Part shown: piece after piece, positions 21,451 through 29,777 of the stretch
How the letters are laid out: the number at the start of each line of letters is the position of its first letter
Numbering within the stretch: the first letter of the stretch is position 1
Origin: a virus
Direction: 5' to 3' (one strand)
Virus record (IMG/VR): IMGVR_UViG_3300012931_000759
Span: 62,001-126,000 of that record
Length of the DNA: 64,000 bases
Notes under the pieces: generated by a model
Told to the model about the DNA's origin: nothing
What the model saw: only the letters and a program-made list of their open reading frames with translations
Database searches by the model: none
Position numbers and translations under genes: made by a program

Positions 21451-22509
21451 ATGGCCAAGAAGAAGATTGAGCTCGTTCCGCGCGCCCCATCCGATTTCCT
21501 CCGAGAGCTGGCGCTCGCCCCCGGCCCCTCCGGGTTCGAGGACTCGGCGGCCGCCTGTTGGCGGCGGGAGCTGGAGGCGGCCGGTATCCAGCCGGTGGTC
21601 GACACCTACGGCAACTCCATCGCCACGATTAACCCCGCCGCCGCGACCAGCATCATGCTCCTGGCCCACATCGACACGGTCGGCCTGATGGCCAAGCGCA
21701 TCGACGAGAGCGCACTCATCTGCCTCTCGGAGATAGGCGGCCTGGATCCCCTGGCCATGGTTGGCCAGCATGTCACCGTGCTGTCGGATCCGCCCATCCA
21801 TGGAGTCATCGGCCGAAGGCCGGTTCACCTGGAGGACGACGACGACAAGGCCCCGCGACTCCACGAGTTGCGCGTCGACGTGGGCGCATCCGATCCGGAG
21901 GCGCTGGAGCGCATCGTCCCGATCGGGACGCCCATCGTCTGCCAGCCAAGGCTGGAAACCCTCATGGACAACAGGGTCTGCGGAACGGGCCTGGATGACC
22001 GCATCGGCGCGTGGTGCGTGGCCGAGGCCATGAAGCGCCTGGCAAAGTCCGACAGGCTGAGAGTCAGGGTCCACGCCGTGGCCAGCGTCCAGGAGGAGAC
22101 CGGGCTCCATGGGGCGCACATGGCGGCGGAGCAGCTACGCCCCAATTTGGCGATCGGGGTCGATGTGACCTTTTCGATCGACACGCCGGATCTCGACAAG
22201 GACCGGTACGGTGGTATGGCGCTTGGGAAAGGCCCGGTCGTGGCCATCGGCGGTGCCTCGCATCCGACGGTCGTGCGCGGGCTGATCCATGCGGCCGCCG
22301 ACGCTAAGATTCAGATCCAGCGCGAGGCCGTGCCGAATTCGGATGGATGTATCGAGATCGACGCCATTTTCCGCACCTGCGGCGGCGTTTTGGCCGGATC
22401 CCTTGGGATCCCGGTCCGCTACATGCACACTCCCGTGGAGGTGATTCAGCTGGACGACGCTGAGGCGGCTGTCGACCTAATGGTTGCTTGGTGCGAAGGG
22501 GTGGTCTGA
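21451..22509 (+). CDS. M42 family metallo-aminopeptidase
   Basis: The protein is 352 aa, the usual M42 length. Family landmarks are APGPSGFED at the N terminus, MLLAHIDTVG (first zinc His and Asp), VGQHVTVLS, RLETLMDNRVCGTGLDDRIG (bridging Asp), VQEETGLHGAHMAA (catalytic Glu and metal Glu), IGVDVTFSID (Asp) and a C-terminal MHTPVEVIQLDDAE. All metal ligands appear present, so it should be active on small peptides. M42 enzymes are cytosolic dodecamers. It is rare in phages, where it might recycle peptides or disarm a host peptide toxin. Confidence 0.92.
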   Translation: MAKKKIELVPRAPSDFLRELALAPGPSGFEDSAAACWRRELEAAGIQPVVDTYGNSIATINPAAATSIMLLAHIDTVGLMAKRIDESALICLSEIGGLDPLAMVGQHVTVLSDPPIHGVIGRRPVHLEDDDDKAPRLHELRVDVGASDPEALERIVPIGTPIVCQPRLETLMDNRVCGTGLDDRIGAWCVAEAMKRLAKSDRLRVRVHAVASVQEETGLHGAHMAAEQLRPNLAIGVDVTFSIDTPDLDKDRYGGMALGKGPVVAIGGASHPTVVRGLIHAAADAKIQIQREAVPNSDGCIEIDAIFRTCGGVLAGSLGIPVRYMHTPVEVIQLDDAEAAVDLMVAWCEGVV

Positions 22510-22603
22510 CGATTTTCCGTTGACAAACCTGTTGCTGGTGGTTGCCACTATAGGTTCAAGAGCAATTCCAATATGTTAGAATAGATGTCTTGGCGGTGTG
22601 GTT

Positions 22604-23275
22604 ATGCCCAGACCAAAACTCAACATCTCCAAAAAGTTCTTGTTCGACGCATATGTTGTACGGAGGAAATCTGGAGTGGAGATTGCCGAGGAACTTGGAT
22701 GTGATCACAAGGTTGTGTATAGGTATTTGCGGAAATACGGTTTTTCTACTCGGAGTTTGAGTGAAGCTCATACGGTTTATTCTCCGGCGAAAGCATTTCT
22801 CATCCAGGAGTATGTAACGAGCGGCAAGACCATCTATCAGATGGCGGACGAAATGGGATGTTCAGCCAGTTCAATGTATCGACTTCTGATGGATGTGGAC
22901 ATAGAAATCAGGGTTACGGATCGAAGCGGCGGCAATAATCCAATGTACGGTAAAAAAGGACAGTTGGCTCCAGCATATAAGAACCCCAAAGACCGCATCG
23001 GAACATTACATAGGCTCGTGAGGGACTGTCTTGAATACAAGAATTGGAGAAAGGCCGTTTTCGAAAGGGATAGATACATTTGTACCAATTGTGGTTTTGA
23101 CAGAGGTGGCATCCTACAGGCGCACCATCTCATGCCCTTCGCTAAAATAATCAAAAACAATAATATTAAGTCCTTGGAAGAGGCGTTACAGTGCGTAGAA
23201 TTGTGGAATGTCGCCAATGGCGTGACACTATGCGAACCGTGTCACAAGCAGAAAAGTGAACGGAAGAAACAATGA
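22604..23275 (+). CDS. HNH endonuclease with N-terminal helix-turn-helix repeats
   Basis: The protein is 223 aa. Two helix-turn-helix-like segments (SGVEIAEELGCDHKVVYRYL and TIYQMADEMGCSASSMYRLL) are followed by GNNPMYGKKG, a NUMOD3-type motif common in homing enzymes, and an HNH core (FERDRYICTNCG, LQAHHLMPF, GVTLCEPCHKQKSE). It is AT-richer than flanking genes. The ATG at 22604 is chosen over GTG 22598. The 94 bases upstream carry a TTGACA but no well-spaced -10 box. Confidence 0.9.
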   Translation: MPRPKLNISKKFLFDAYVVRRKSGVEIAEELGCDHKVVYRYLRKYGFSTRSLSEAHTVYSPAKAFLIQEYVTSGKTIYQMADEMGCSASSMYRLLMDVDIEIRVTDRSGGNNPMYGKKGQLAPAYKNPKDRIGTLHRLVRDCLEYKNWRKAVFERDRYICTNCGFDRGGILQAHHLMPFAKIIKNNNIKSLEEALQCVELWNVANGVTLCEPCHKQKSERKKQ

Positions 23276-23881
23276 GGATAGTGGTTTTCTCCGATACCGA
23301 AGGCAAACACGATCAGGTTGTAGTTCCGGATGGGGATGTGCTGATATTTGCCGGTGATATGAGTCGCACCGGTAGTGCGGTTGCCATAGAAGTATTTGAT
23401 CGTTGGTTGGGAACTTTACCACATGCGACAAAGTTGGCTATAGTCGACAATCACGACACGCTGCCTGAGCGCAATCCTGGCGTGGGTCGCCTACTGCTGA
23501 AGAATTGTCACTACCTACAGGATGAAGCCATCGAGGTGGGCGTATTGAAGTTCTGGGGAAGTCCATATTCCCCCCCGTTTTTTCAACTGGGCTTTCAACC
23601 TGCCTAGGGGCGCGAAACTGACTGAGAAATGGGCAAAGATCCCCGAGGATACCGAGATCCTGATTACACACGGGCCGCCGTTCGGGATCGGGGACGATGT
23701 AGGCGGCGGCGGTCATGTCGGCTGCGACGACCTACTCAAGCAGGTGCTCCAACTTCCCAAGTTGAAGCTCTACATTTTCGGGCACATACACGAATCGCCC
23801 GGCGTGTTCCGAGAGGGTGGTGTCGTGTTCGCGAATGTCTCCTGGCGGCCGGGACGCCAGGTGCTGGAGCTGGAGATCTGA
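23272..23881 (+). pseudogene. Calcineurin-like metallophosphoesterase, frameshifted
   Basis: The first frame has RIVVFSDTEGKHDQV (family: SDTHG), DVLIFAGDMSRTG and VDNHDTLPE (family: GNHD), then LKFWGSPYSPPFF. At a CCCCCCC-G-TTTTTT run (23573-23586) the frame shifts by one base and resumes NWAFNLPRG, TEILITHGPPFG, LYIFGHIHESPGV. All motifs of the class are present across the two frames, so one T too many in the T-run would explain the break. The family hydrolyses phosphoesters. Confidence 0.82.
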
Positions 23882-23896
23882 AAGGCGGAGGGTAAG

Positions 23897-24658
23897 ATGA
23901 GAATCGCCTTGTGTTTTTTGACATTAGCTGTGTTTTCCTCGTCGCACGCTTGGGCTGGCGACATCCTGACTGGCAGGGATCTCAAATTAGACGAGCTTGG
24001 GAAATGCCGGAGGGACTTTTCTGTGCGGCTGTGCCGCGAGCGTCCAGACTTGTACAAGTGCGTCATGTTCCACAAGGGGAATAAGCCCTACCTGACATGG
24101 GAGGAGCTTTTCGGCAACGGCTCGGCAAAGACCGAGCTACAGAGACTCAACCGGCGCAATACCATCGTCTGGCGGAACCACTGTCTTGCGATGCCATTCA
24201 GATTCGATAGGGCGGTTCCACCTTTCCTGTTCACCGATTCCCGCTACCAGGAACGCACGGTCGTCGTCGACCTGAAGGGGCTCGCCTGGGCAGCCTACGA
24301 GCGTGGCTCGCTTGTGAGATGGGGGGCAGCCAACGGCGGTTCCAAGATCTGCCACGAGACCGGAAGGCCGGAGTGTAAGACGCCAGTTGGAACTTGGCGG
24401 GTGTACGAAATCAAAAAAGGCTTTGCCCGCTCCTCATTGTATCCTGTCGACTGTTCTGATAAAAAGAAATGTGGGCATCCGTACTACAATGTGATGAAGT
24501 TCGGGCCGCACTTCGAGGCTCTCCACGGCGAACGGGTCGGGCATGTGCCTGGAGCGAATGTCTCGCACGGCTGTGTGAGGATGTTCCGAGAGGACTCGGA
24601 CTTCCTGGTAAACCGTTTCGTGGGAATCGGGACGACGGTGGTTGTGCTGGAATACTAG
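23897..24658 (+). CDS. Exported L,D-transpeptidase (YkuD family)
   Basis: The protein is 253 aa with a cleavable signal peptide (IALCFLTLAVFSSSHAWAG). The catalytic core is C-terminal: RTVVVDLKGLAWAAYERG (strand 1), CKTPVGTWRVYEIKKG, HFEALHGE and VSHGCVRMFREDSD, which holds the catalytic Cys. It would act in the periplasm on peptidoglycan cross-links or hydrolyse them, perhaps altering the host wall during lysis or superinfection exclusion. An additional Cys-rich segment (DCSDKKKCGH) lies between strands. Confidence 0.9.
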   Translation: MRIALCFLTLAVFSSSHAWAGDILTGRDLKLDELGKCRRDFSVRLCRERPDLYKCVMFHKGNKPYLTWEELFGNGSAKTELQRLNRRNTIVWRNHCLAMPFRFDRAVPPFLFTDSRYQERTVVVDLKGLAWAAYERGSLVRWGAANGGSKICHETGRPECKTPVGTWRVYEIKKGFARSSLYPVDCSDKKKCGHPYYNVMKFGPHFEALHGERVGHVPGANVSHGCVRMFREDSDFLVNRFVGIGTTVVVLEY

Positions 24659-24661
24659 GCG

Positions 24662-24823
24662 ATGTTCCTCCAGGCTGAGAACGATTGGCGCGCGGCCTGG
24701 AATTCCGTGCGCCGCACTGCTACAGAGCCCCTGATCGGGCCTTTGAGTCCGTTCGTGCCGGGCGGCGATGTGGAGCAGGTAATGATGGAGTTTGTTCGTC
24801 TCTGGAAGAGATTTCAGTTCTGA
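24662..24823 (+). CDS. Small hypothetical protein
   Basis: A 53-codon frame directly after the transpeptidase stop (TAGGCGATG), ending at TGA 24821-24823. The sequence is protein-like, with an N-terminal Trp-rich helix (AENDWRAAWNSVRR) and a C-terminal helix (MEFVRLWKRF). No family is recognised. Confidence 0.5.
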   Translation: MFLQAENDWRAAWNSVRRTATEPLIGPLSPFVPGGDVEQVMMEFVRLWKRFQF

Positions 24824-24845
24824 TGGGCAGATAACGATTTCGATA

Positions 24846-25400
24846 TCAATGTCTTGAAGGGTTCCACAACTGGTTCAATCTGTTGACCATCTTGGACAGG
24901 CGTAGTGCCGTCCCCTCAAGTTCAGTGATTGACTTGCTGCCTTTGGCTTTGTTGCATTCCCAGCAGCAAGGGACGCAGTTGCCCATCGTGTAGCCAAACT
25001 CGTTATTCACCCGGTCAATGCCTCCTAACGCCGGATCGTCGCAGTAGAAACACGGTTTGTCCCAGAACAGTTCCCTGAACTGTTCCAAGGACAGTTCGAA
25101 CGCCTGGTGCTTCTTCTTCGCCGATGTCCTGACCTGGTGATACTTGTATCTGTCCGGGTTTTCCAGTTGCCATTGCCTGAGTCGTGCGTCTCTCTTCTCC
25201 TTCATCGAGGCATTGGATGCGAATCTCTCTCTGGTTCGTTGACTGATCTTTTCCTTGTGCGAGGCTCTGTATGCCGCCCCTTGTAGCCCGGCGCATTCCT
25301 TACATAGGTTGACTCTTCCATCTCTGCTTTTCTTGTTCTTGTGGAACTGTGTGAGGGGCAGGTCGTGTCTACACACGCGGCAAATTTTCGTTGGTTCCAT
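24846..25400 (-). CDS. HNH endonuclease, minus strand
   Basis: The protein is 184 aa from the ATG at 25400, with AGGAG upstream on the minus strand. CRVCRHDLPLTQFHKNKKSR and CKECAG form the N-terminal zinc module seen in phage HNH proteins. The nuclease core is CFYCDDPALGGIDRVNNEFG then MGNCVPCCWECNKAKG. It shares the IDRxxN..GNCVxCC arrangement with the gene at 1241-2050. It lies head to head with the nucleotidyltransferase, with 73 bases between their starts. Confidence 0.9.
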   Translation of the reverse strand: MEPTKICRVCRHDLPLTQFHKNKKSRDGRVNLCKECAGLQGAAYRASHKEKISQRTRERFASNASMKEKRDARLRQWQLENPDRYKYHQVRTSAKKKHQAFELSLEQFRELFWDKPCFYCDDPALGGIDRVNNEFGYTMGNCVPCCWECNKAKGSKSITELEGTALRLSKMVNRLNQLWNPSRH

Positions 25401-25473
25401 ATTCTCCTCCTTGCGAACAGGCATTTCTTCACCATCCCTATGCCTGTTTATTGATAGAAGTCGGAGGTTTCGC

Positions 25474-26058
25474 GTGATTTTGGGTATTTTTCCATATGGA
25501 TCACAGGTCTATGGCACGACTGACGAAAACAGCGACACAGATTTGATTCAAGTGGTGGATAAGGCTCCTCGGTCGGAAACCCAGTTCCATCTGCCCGGAA
25601 TCGACATCACGGTCTGGACAGCCGATGAGTTTCAGCGGTTGCTGCAGGAACACGACCCGAGTGCTCTCGAATGTTGGTTTCTACCAAACGACAAGGTGAT
25701 CCGGACAGATGAATTCGAGTTCCAGTTTGATCTTGATCTGGGCAGACTCCGCCGGTCATTTTCAGCCAAGGCAAGCAATTCCTGGGTCAAGGCCAAGAAG
25801 AAAATGGAAATTCACGGCAAATTCCGCATTGGCATAAAGTCCCTTTTCCATTCGCTGCGCTTGCTGAGGTTCGGCATCCAGATCGCCAAGTTCGGTAAGC
25901 TCCTTCACTACAACGAGGAGAACTTGGTCTGGAAGACAATCGTGGAGCAGGGCTTCACCTCATGGCAGCCGTACAAGGACCACTGGCAGGAGTACTACAA
26001 CCGCCTACACAGCGAATTCAAGGCTGTCGCGCCCTTGGCAAAGGGAGAACAGGAATGA
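25474..26058 (+). CDS. Nucleotidyltransferase-domain protein
   Basis: The protein is 194 aa from GTG 25474, with GGAGG 6 bases upstream. FPYGSQVYGTTDENSDTDLI is the GS(x)YG..SDxD signature of the pol-beta-like nucleotidyltransferase superfamily (YcgL type), and LPGIDITVWT provides the third carboxylate. The C-terminal half is helical. Close relatives in phages are uncharacterised. A role in nucleotidyl transfer to tRNA, protein or antibiotic-like molecules cannot be chosen. The minus-strand HNH gene sits just upstream and may have displaced the original leader. Confidence 0.8.
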   Translation: MILGIFPYGSQVYGTTDENSDTDLIQVVDKAPRSETQFHLPGIDITVWTADEFQRLLQEHDPSALECWFLPNDKVIRTDEFEFQFDLDLGRLRRSFSAKASNSWVKAKKKMEIHGKFRIGIKSLFHSLRLLRFGIQIAKFGKLLHYNEENLVWKTIVEQGFTSWQPYKDHWQEYYNRLHSEFKAVAPLAKGEQE

Positions 26059-26417
26059 GCGCGAACGGACAGACGAGTTGCCGAAAATGCGGCAGCGGAA
26101 GGATTGCGGGCATCGGCGCGAAATGCAGTGATCTCTGCTCCTATTCCCTTGTGAACAATGGGGAAAAGTGCGGCAACGGATACGTCCCAGGCGACATGGG
26201 CATTGGTGGCGGCGACTATGTGGAGTTCTCCTTCTGCCTCGATTGCGGGCAGATACAGGCGGAATTCCCGGTGCCGGAAACCGAGCTGGAGCGGTTTGTT
26301 CCCGTCGAAATACCCAGTTGCCCGGAATGCGGAAGCGATGAGGTTTTCGAATACGCGCGCGGCAAACAGCTTTGCCACCGCTGTGGCAGAGTCTCCAACG
26401 GGAAGGGACAATCATGA
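26055..26417 (+). CDS. Zinc-ribbon protein
   Basis: The protein is 120 aa, coupled to the previous gene. An N-terminal CRKCGSGR..CSDLC, a central CLDCGQ and a C-terminal CPECGSDE..CHRCGR indicate two zinc ribbons. Likely roles are nucleic-acid or protein binding. It overlaps the next gene by ATGA. Confidence 0.72.
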   Translation: MSANGQTSCRKCGSGRIAGIGAKCSDLCSYSLVNNGEKCGNGYVPGDMGIGGGDYVEFSFCLDCGQIQAEFPVPETELERFVPVEIPSCPECGSDEVFEYARGKQLCHRCGRVSNGKGQS

Positions 26418-26893
26418 GCACCAGAGGCTGTGTCGCGGTCGGCGTCCCGCTGAAATGGAAGGGCGTCTACAACCATTGCGACTCGTACCCAACCGGCTTG
26501 GGCAAGGAGGTCTGGGACATCGCCTCCGACGAGGCGAACCTGAATCTCCTCTGCGAGTCGATCCTGCTCGCCGGGCGCTGGGAGGCTTTCCTCGGGCAAA
26601 GGGACCCGGTGGAGGATCATGTCACCAGCGGGAGCCCCGACCCGCTTTTCATCGAGTGGGTGTACATCATCGATCCCGACCGGAACATGCTCCATGTCAT
26701 GAGGCACGAGGGCGTTGGCGGCCTTGACTTCTCCAGGAAGCGCCCCGTCAGGCCGGCCATGCTTCCCGGCAGGGTCGTCGACTACGGCCATTGCGCCTAC
26801 AAGCATGTGCTCGTGGCATCGCTTGACCTGGACGGCTCCGAGCTGGACTGGGCCAAGCTGGAGATGGACGGCCGGGAGGACAAGGAGGACTGA
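26414..26893 (+). CDS. Conserved phage protein
   Basis: The protein is 159 aa. The N terminus STRGCVAVGVPLKWKGVYNH with HCDSYPTGLGKEVW resembles a family found in diverse phages and actinobacteria (sRgxvavg....w.gvynH.DsYPtgLG), whose function is unknown to me. The C-terminal part has YGHCAYKHVLVASLDLDG. It lies in a run of overlapping genes. Confidence 0.7.
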   Translation: MSTRGCVAVGVPLKWKGVYNHCDSYPTGLGKEVWDIASDEANLNLLCESILLAGRWEAFLGQRDPVEDHVTSGSPDPLFIEWVYIIDPDRNMLHVMRHEGVGGLDFSRKRPVRPAMLPGRVVDYGHCAYKHVLVASLDLDGSELDWAKLEMDGREDKED

Positions 26894-27232
26894 ATGGAGC
26901 GCGACACGGAGTATCTGGAGTGCAGCTGTACATCGGCCGAGCATCTCCTGCGGTTCACTTTCGACCACGGATGGAAGGGCGAGTGCCCCGAGATTTTCGT
27001 CGATGTCCAGCTCAACCATTTCCATGGCTTCTGGAAACGGCTATGGCAGGGCCTCAAGTACATTTTCGGCTACAAGTGCCGCTACGGGCATTGGGATGAG
27101 AGCCTCCTGCTGGGCGACCAGGTCAGGCAACTCCGAGCCATGTGCGACAAGCATCTGGCTATGTGGGACGAATGGGAAAAGGTCAATGGACCCTTGAGGA
27201 ACGCCAAGAAACCAACCTATCGGAAGACCTGA
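26894..27232 (+). CDS. Conserved phage protein
   Basis: The protein is 112 aa. HGFWKRLWQGLKYIFGYKCRYGHWDE is a signature of a very widespread small phage family, with an N-terminal beta domain (CSCTSAEHLLRF). The function is unknown. Bases 27233-27399 after it hold no convincing gene or tRNA. Confidence 0.75.
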   Translation: MERDTEYLECSCTSAEHLLRFTFDHGWKGECPEIFVDVQLNHFHGFWKRLWQGLKYIFGYKCRYGHWDESLLLGDQVRQLRAMCDKHLAMWDEWEKVNGPLRNAKKPTYRKT

Positions 27233-27399
27233 AGGCGCCTAAAAGGCGATCGTTGTAGCCTCGGCCATCGGTGTCGCCAACGTGGCCATTGAAAGCATTA
27301 TGGATATGGTGGTAATCAGAAAGGCGGCTCCGTTGGCGCCGATGAGTATGTGATTGACGCCTGGTAGATGCCGGGATAAGTTCGATGAGGAGTAAACGC

Positions 27400-28050
27400 A
27401 TGGGCAACAAGATAGCTACGGATATGGTGAAAGATCTTCGTGGCAGGACCGGCGCGGGCGTCATGGATTGCTATGCCGCCCTCGTAAGCTGCGGAGGTGA
27501 CCGTGTGGCCGCTGAGGAGCTAATCCGGAAGTGTCGAGGGGCTAATCCGGTCGAGTATCCAATCGACGGGAGTCCCAAGGCAGGAGCCCTCCATTCGTAC
27601 ATCCACATTGGTGACCGCATCGGTGTCCTCGTCGAGGTGGAGTGTGGGACGGACTTCGCGGCTAGGACCGTGGAGTTTAAGACCTTCGTCCATGATCTGG
27701 CGATACATATCGCTGCGCTGAAACCCTCGTTGGTCTCGCCGGAGAATGTCCCGTGGGAGGGTCAGGACAAAGCGCGCTATCTGCTCCTACAGTCGTTCGT
27801 CAAGGACGCTAGTCGCACCGTCGGGGACCTCCTGGCCGAGCTGTCGGACAGGATCGGAGAGCCGGTTGTCATCAAGCGTTTCGTGCGCTGGGAGGTCGGT
27901 GAGGATGTCCAGGCCGAGTCTCAGCCGCAGCTAGAGAAGGTCAGGCTGGCCGACTTCGTGATCGACAACTCCGGCACACCAGAGGAGACCAGGACGCAGG
28001 TCGCCAAGGTCTGGGAGAAACTCGATGCTGAAATGGAAAAGAGTCAGTAG
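27400..28050 (+). CDS. tsf: Elongation factor Ts-like protein with odd C terminus
   Basis: The protein is 216 aa from ATG 27400 (AGGAG 7 bases upstream). The N-terminal UBA-like domain (VKDLRGRTGAGVMDCYAAL) and the EF-Ts core (GALHSYIHIGDRIGVLVEVE, CGTDFAART, FVHDLAIHIAA) are unmistakable; EF-Ts recharges EF-Tu with GTP. The C terminus instead reads VRLADFVIDNSGTPEETRTQ, like the end of dephospho-CoA kinase. It may be a fusion scar or a novel tail. It may keep translation running or recruit EF-Tu, as Q-beta phage does with the host factor. Confidence 0.88.
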   Translation: MGNKIATDMVKDLRGRTGAGVMDCYAALVSCGGDRVAAEELIRKCRGANPVEYPIDGSPKAGALHSYIHIGDRIGVLVEVECGTDFAARTVEFKTFVHDLAIHIAALKPSLVSPENVPWEGQDKARYLLLQSFVKDASRTVGDLLAELSDRIGEPVVIKRFVRWEVGEDVQAESQPQLEKVRLADFVIDNSGTPEETRTQVAKVWEKLDAEMEKSQ

Positions 28051-28284
28051 GGAAGTCGACGAGGTCGAGGACGCGGTCTGTAACAGGTGCGGAGGCACAT
28101 GTTTGTCCAAGTGCGGCGACCAGTATGGCTTGTCAGCAGCGGCGGATACGACTCCACACACTTGTCCGACATGGTGATCTACCGTTTCGACCTGTGCGAA
28201 AAGTGCCTCTCGGAACTGTTTACTGAGTTCAAGATCCCGCCAGTCAAGGAGGGTCTATACTTGCTCGCCGAGGAAGACAAATGA
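28025..28284 (+). pseudogene. Small zinc-binding protein gene with one-base frameshift
   Basis: ATG 28025 reads KWKRVSREVDEVEDAVCNRCGG and CLSKCGDQYGL. The frame then changes by one base near TATGGCTTG (28129-28137) to SSGGYDSTHLSDMVIYRFDL, CEKCLSELFTEFKIPPV ending at TGA 28284. One extra G would restore an 86-aa protein with two CxxC pairs, a layout common in phage proteins with a YRFDLCExC motif. The stop overlaps the next ATG. Confidence 0.65.
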
Positions 28285-28511
28285 ATGAGATTACCATCAC
28301 CGTGTGCGGAATCTCCGGCAGCGGCAAGACGACGCTGGCCCACCTGGTCCACACGATGCTCCGCGAGCACGGTTTCGAGAGCGAGCTGGAGGATATCGAC
28401 CAGCCAATCAGCCCCGAGCGGCTCCTATTGTGTCTTGAGGCCTTGCCGCAACGCACGCGCGTAAAGGTGGTTGCGCGCATGGCGTCCAGGGCATCAAAGC
28501 GTGACAAGTGA
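28281..28511 (+). CDS. Small P-loop protein
   Basis: The protein is 76 aa. VCGISGSGKTTLAHLVHTML is a clear Walker A motif (GxSGSGKTT) of kinase type, but the chain ends before any Walker B or lid, so it is either a truncated kinase or a minimal nucleotide-binding protein seen in many phages. It overlaps the genes on both sides. Confidence 0.72.
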   Translation: MNEITITVCGISGSGKTTLAHLVHTMLREHGFESELEDIDQPISPERLLLCLEALPQRTRVKVVARMASRASKRDK

Positions 28512-29578
28512 CAGTCGCCCTGAAGCGCGGCCAGATCGGCAAGGTGAGGGGTGATCGCCTCCTTGACGTGACGGTGAAGTCTGCCACCGGTTGGGCAGCG
28601 GCGTTCGCGCCGACATGGGAGATGGTGTCCGGACACAAGGACGGTACAATGGGGGATGCCGAATACAGGGAACGTTACGAGGCTATCCTCGACGCGTCCG
28701 GCGATGCGTTTGACAGGCTCCGGCAGCTCGGGGCTGAGGGCCCCGTCAAGCTCCTGTGCTACTGCCCCGATGGGCGCTTTTGTCACACGCACCTCATGAT
28801 CGATTACGCGATCAAGAAGCATCCGCAGTGGTTTTCGGATGGCAGGGTGCGCCAGACAACATCCAAGAAGAGGATTGGAGGACGGATGAAATACCTGCTT
28901 GCTGTCGATCTGGAGACGACTGGGTTGAAGCCCGGTTATCATGAGATTACCCAAATTGCGGGCATTATGCTGAACAAGAGTTTGGATGAACTAGGATCAT
29001 TCGAGACTTTTGTCCGAATTGATTGTCCTGAACGTGGATTAGAGAATGATTTCAATGTGTTCGAGTACACCGGTATCAAGGTTGAGGATCTCAAGAAGGC
29101 CCCGCTGCTGCGTGATGCCCTGCGGTCGCTCGAGACTTTCGTGCGGTCGAAGATCGGCAGCACCGACCTGAGACAGGTTATAGTGTTCGGCCAGAATCCG
29201 GCGTTTGACAAGGGGTTCTTGGAGGAAGGATTTGAGCGCCAGGGGTGGAAGTTTCCATTCGACTTCCATGTGCTTGCCTTGGAGAGTATGTTCATCCACC
29301 ACCACCTGCTCAGGACGGGCGAGCTGCCAGCCGACATCGGGCTGAAGGACATCTGTAAGGTTGCCGGCGTCGAGAACAGGCAGAAGCACAACGCGATGTC
29401 GGACATCAGGGCAACCGTGGACTCGCTCCACAAGCTGTGCCCAGCAAAGCAGCCGAAAGCGGCCAAGCTGGCGGCCGGACTGACAGACGATCTTCGCGAC
29501 GCCCTCGATTTCGATGCGGGTGAACCGCCAGCCAAGCCGGTTCCAAGGAGGCGCAATGTCAGAGGCAAACAAGGTTGA
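28508..29578 (+). CDS. DUF488-like domain fused to DEDDh 3'-5' exonuclease
   Basis: The protein is 356 aa from GTG 28508. Residues 1-125 resemble DUF488 (LLDVTVKSATGWAAAFAP, LLCYCPDGRFCHTHLM). Residues ~127-310 are a DnaQ/RNase T-type exonuclease: AVDLETTGLKPGYHEITQIA (ExoI DxE), VIVFGQNPAFDKGFLEE (ExoII) and RQKHNAMSDIRATVD (ExoIII, H and D). An internal ATG at 28887 has its own GGAGG site 5 bases upstream, so a 230-aa exonuclease alone could also be made. It may act in proofreading or RNA trimming. Confidence 0.85.
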   Translation: MTVALKRGQIGKVRGDRLLDVTVKSATGWAAAFAPTWEMVSGHKDGTMGDAEYRERYEAILDASGDAFDRLRQLGAEGPVKLLCYCPDGRFCHTHLMIDYAIKKHPQWFSDGRVRQTTSKKRIGGRMKYLLAVDLETTGLKPGYHEITQIAGIMLNKSLDELGSFETFVRIDCPERGLENDFNVFEYTGIKVEDLKKAPLLRDALRSLETFVRSKIGSTDLRQVIVFGQNPAFDKGFLEEGFERQGWKFPFDFHVLALESMFIHHHLLRTGELPADIGLKDICKVAGVENRQKHNAMSDIRATVDSLHKLCPAKQPKAAKLAAGLTDDLRDALDFDAGEPPAKPVPRRRNVRGKQG

Positions 29579-29777
29579 AGGATGGGTTGCTCCTATTGGC
29601 AAGGAGGCCCAGGCCTCCGTGTCCGAAGCTGCCGCAAGGCTAGATGAGGTGGCCACGCTGTTGGCCAAATGGGGTCGGCAGCCAGAGATGCTGAACGAGG
29701 TTCAGATTCTAAAGGGTAGGCTTGATAGGCTTCTGGCTACGATGAGGGACTATAGGCAGGAGGACAATGATGGCTGA
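29556..29777 (+). CDS. Small helical protein
   Basis: The protein is 73 aa with AAGGAGG before the ATG, overlapping the exonuclease end. It is mostly helix with heptads (EAAARLDEVATLLAKWG, VQILKGRLDRLLATM), probably a coiled-coil dimer. No family is recognised. Confidence 0.65.
   Translation: MSEANKVEGWVAPIGKEAQASVSEAAARLDEVATLLAKWGRQPEMLNEVQILKGRLDRLLATMRDYRQEDNDG

Noticed and set aside
22520-22551. Promoter with TTGACA upstream of the HNH gene
   Set aside because: The nearest TATAGG or CACTAT lies 20-23 bases away, too far for a normal sigma70 spacing.
27233-27399. Possible small gene or tRNA in the gap before EF-Ts
   Set aside because: No T arm is visible, and the best frame (IVVASAIGVANVAIESIM) lacks a start codon and ribosome site.
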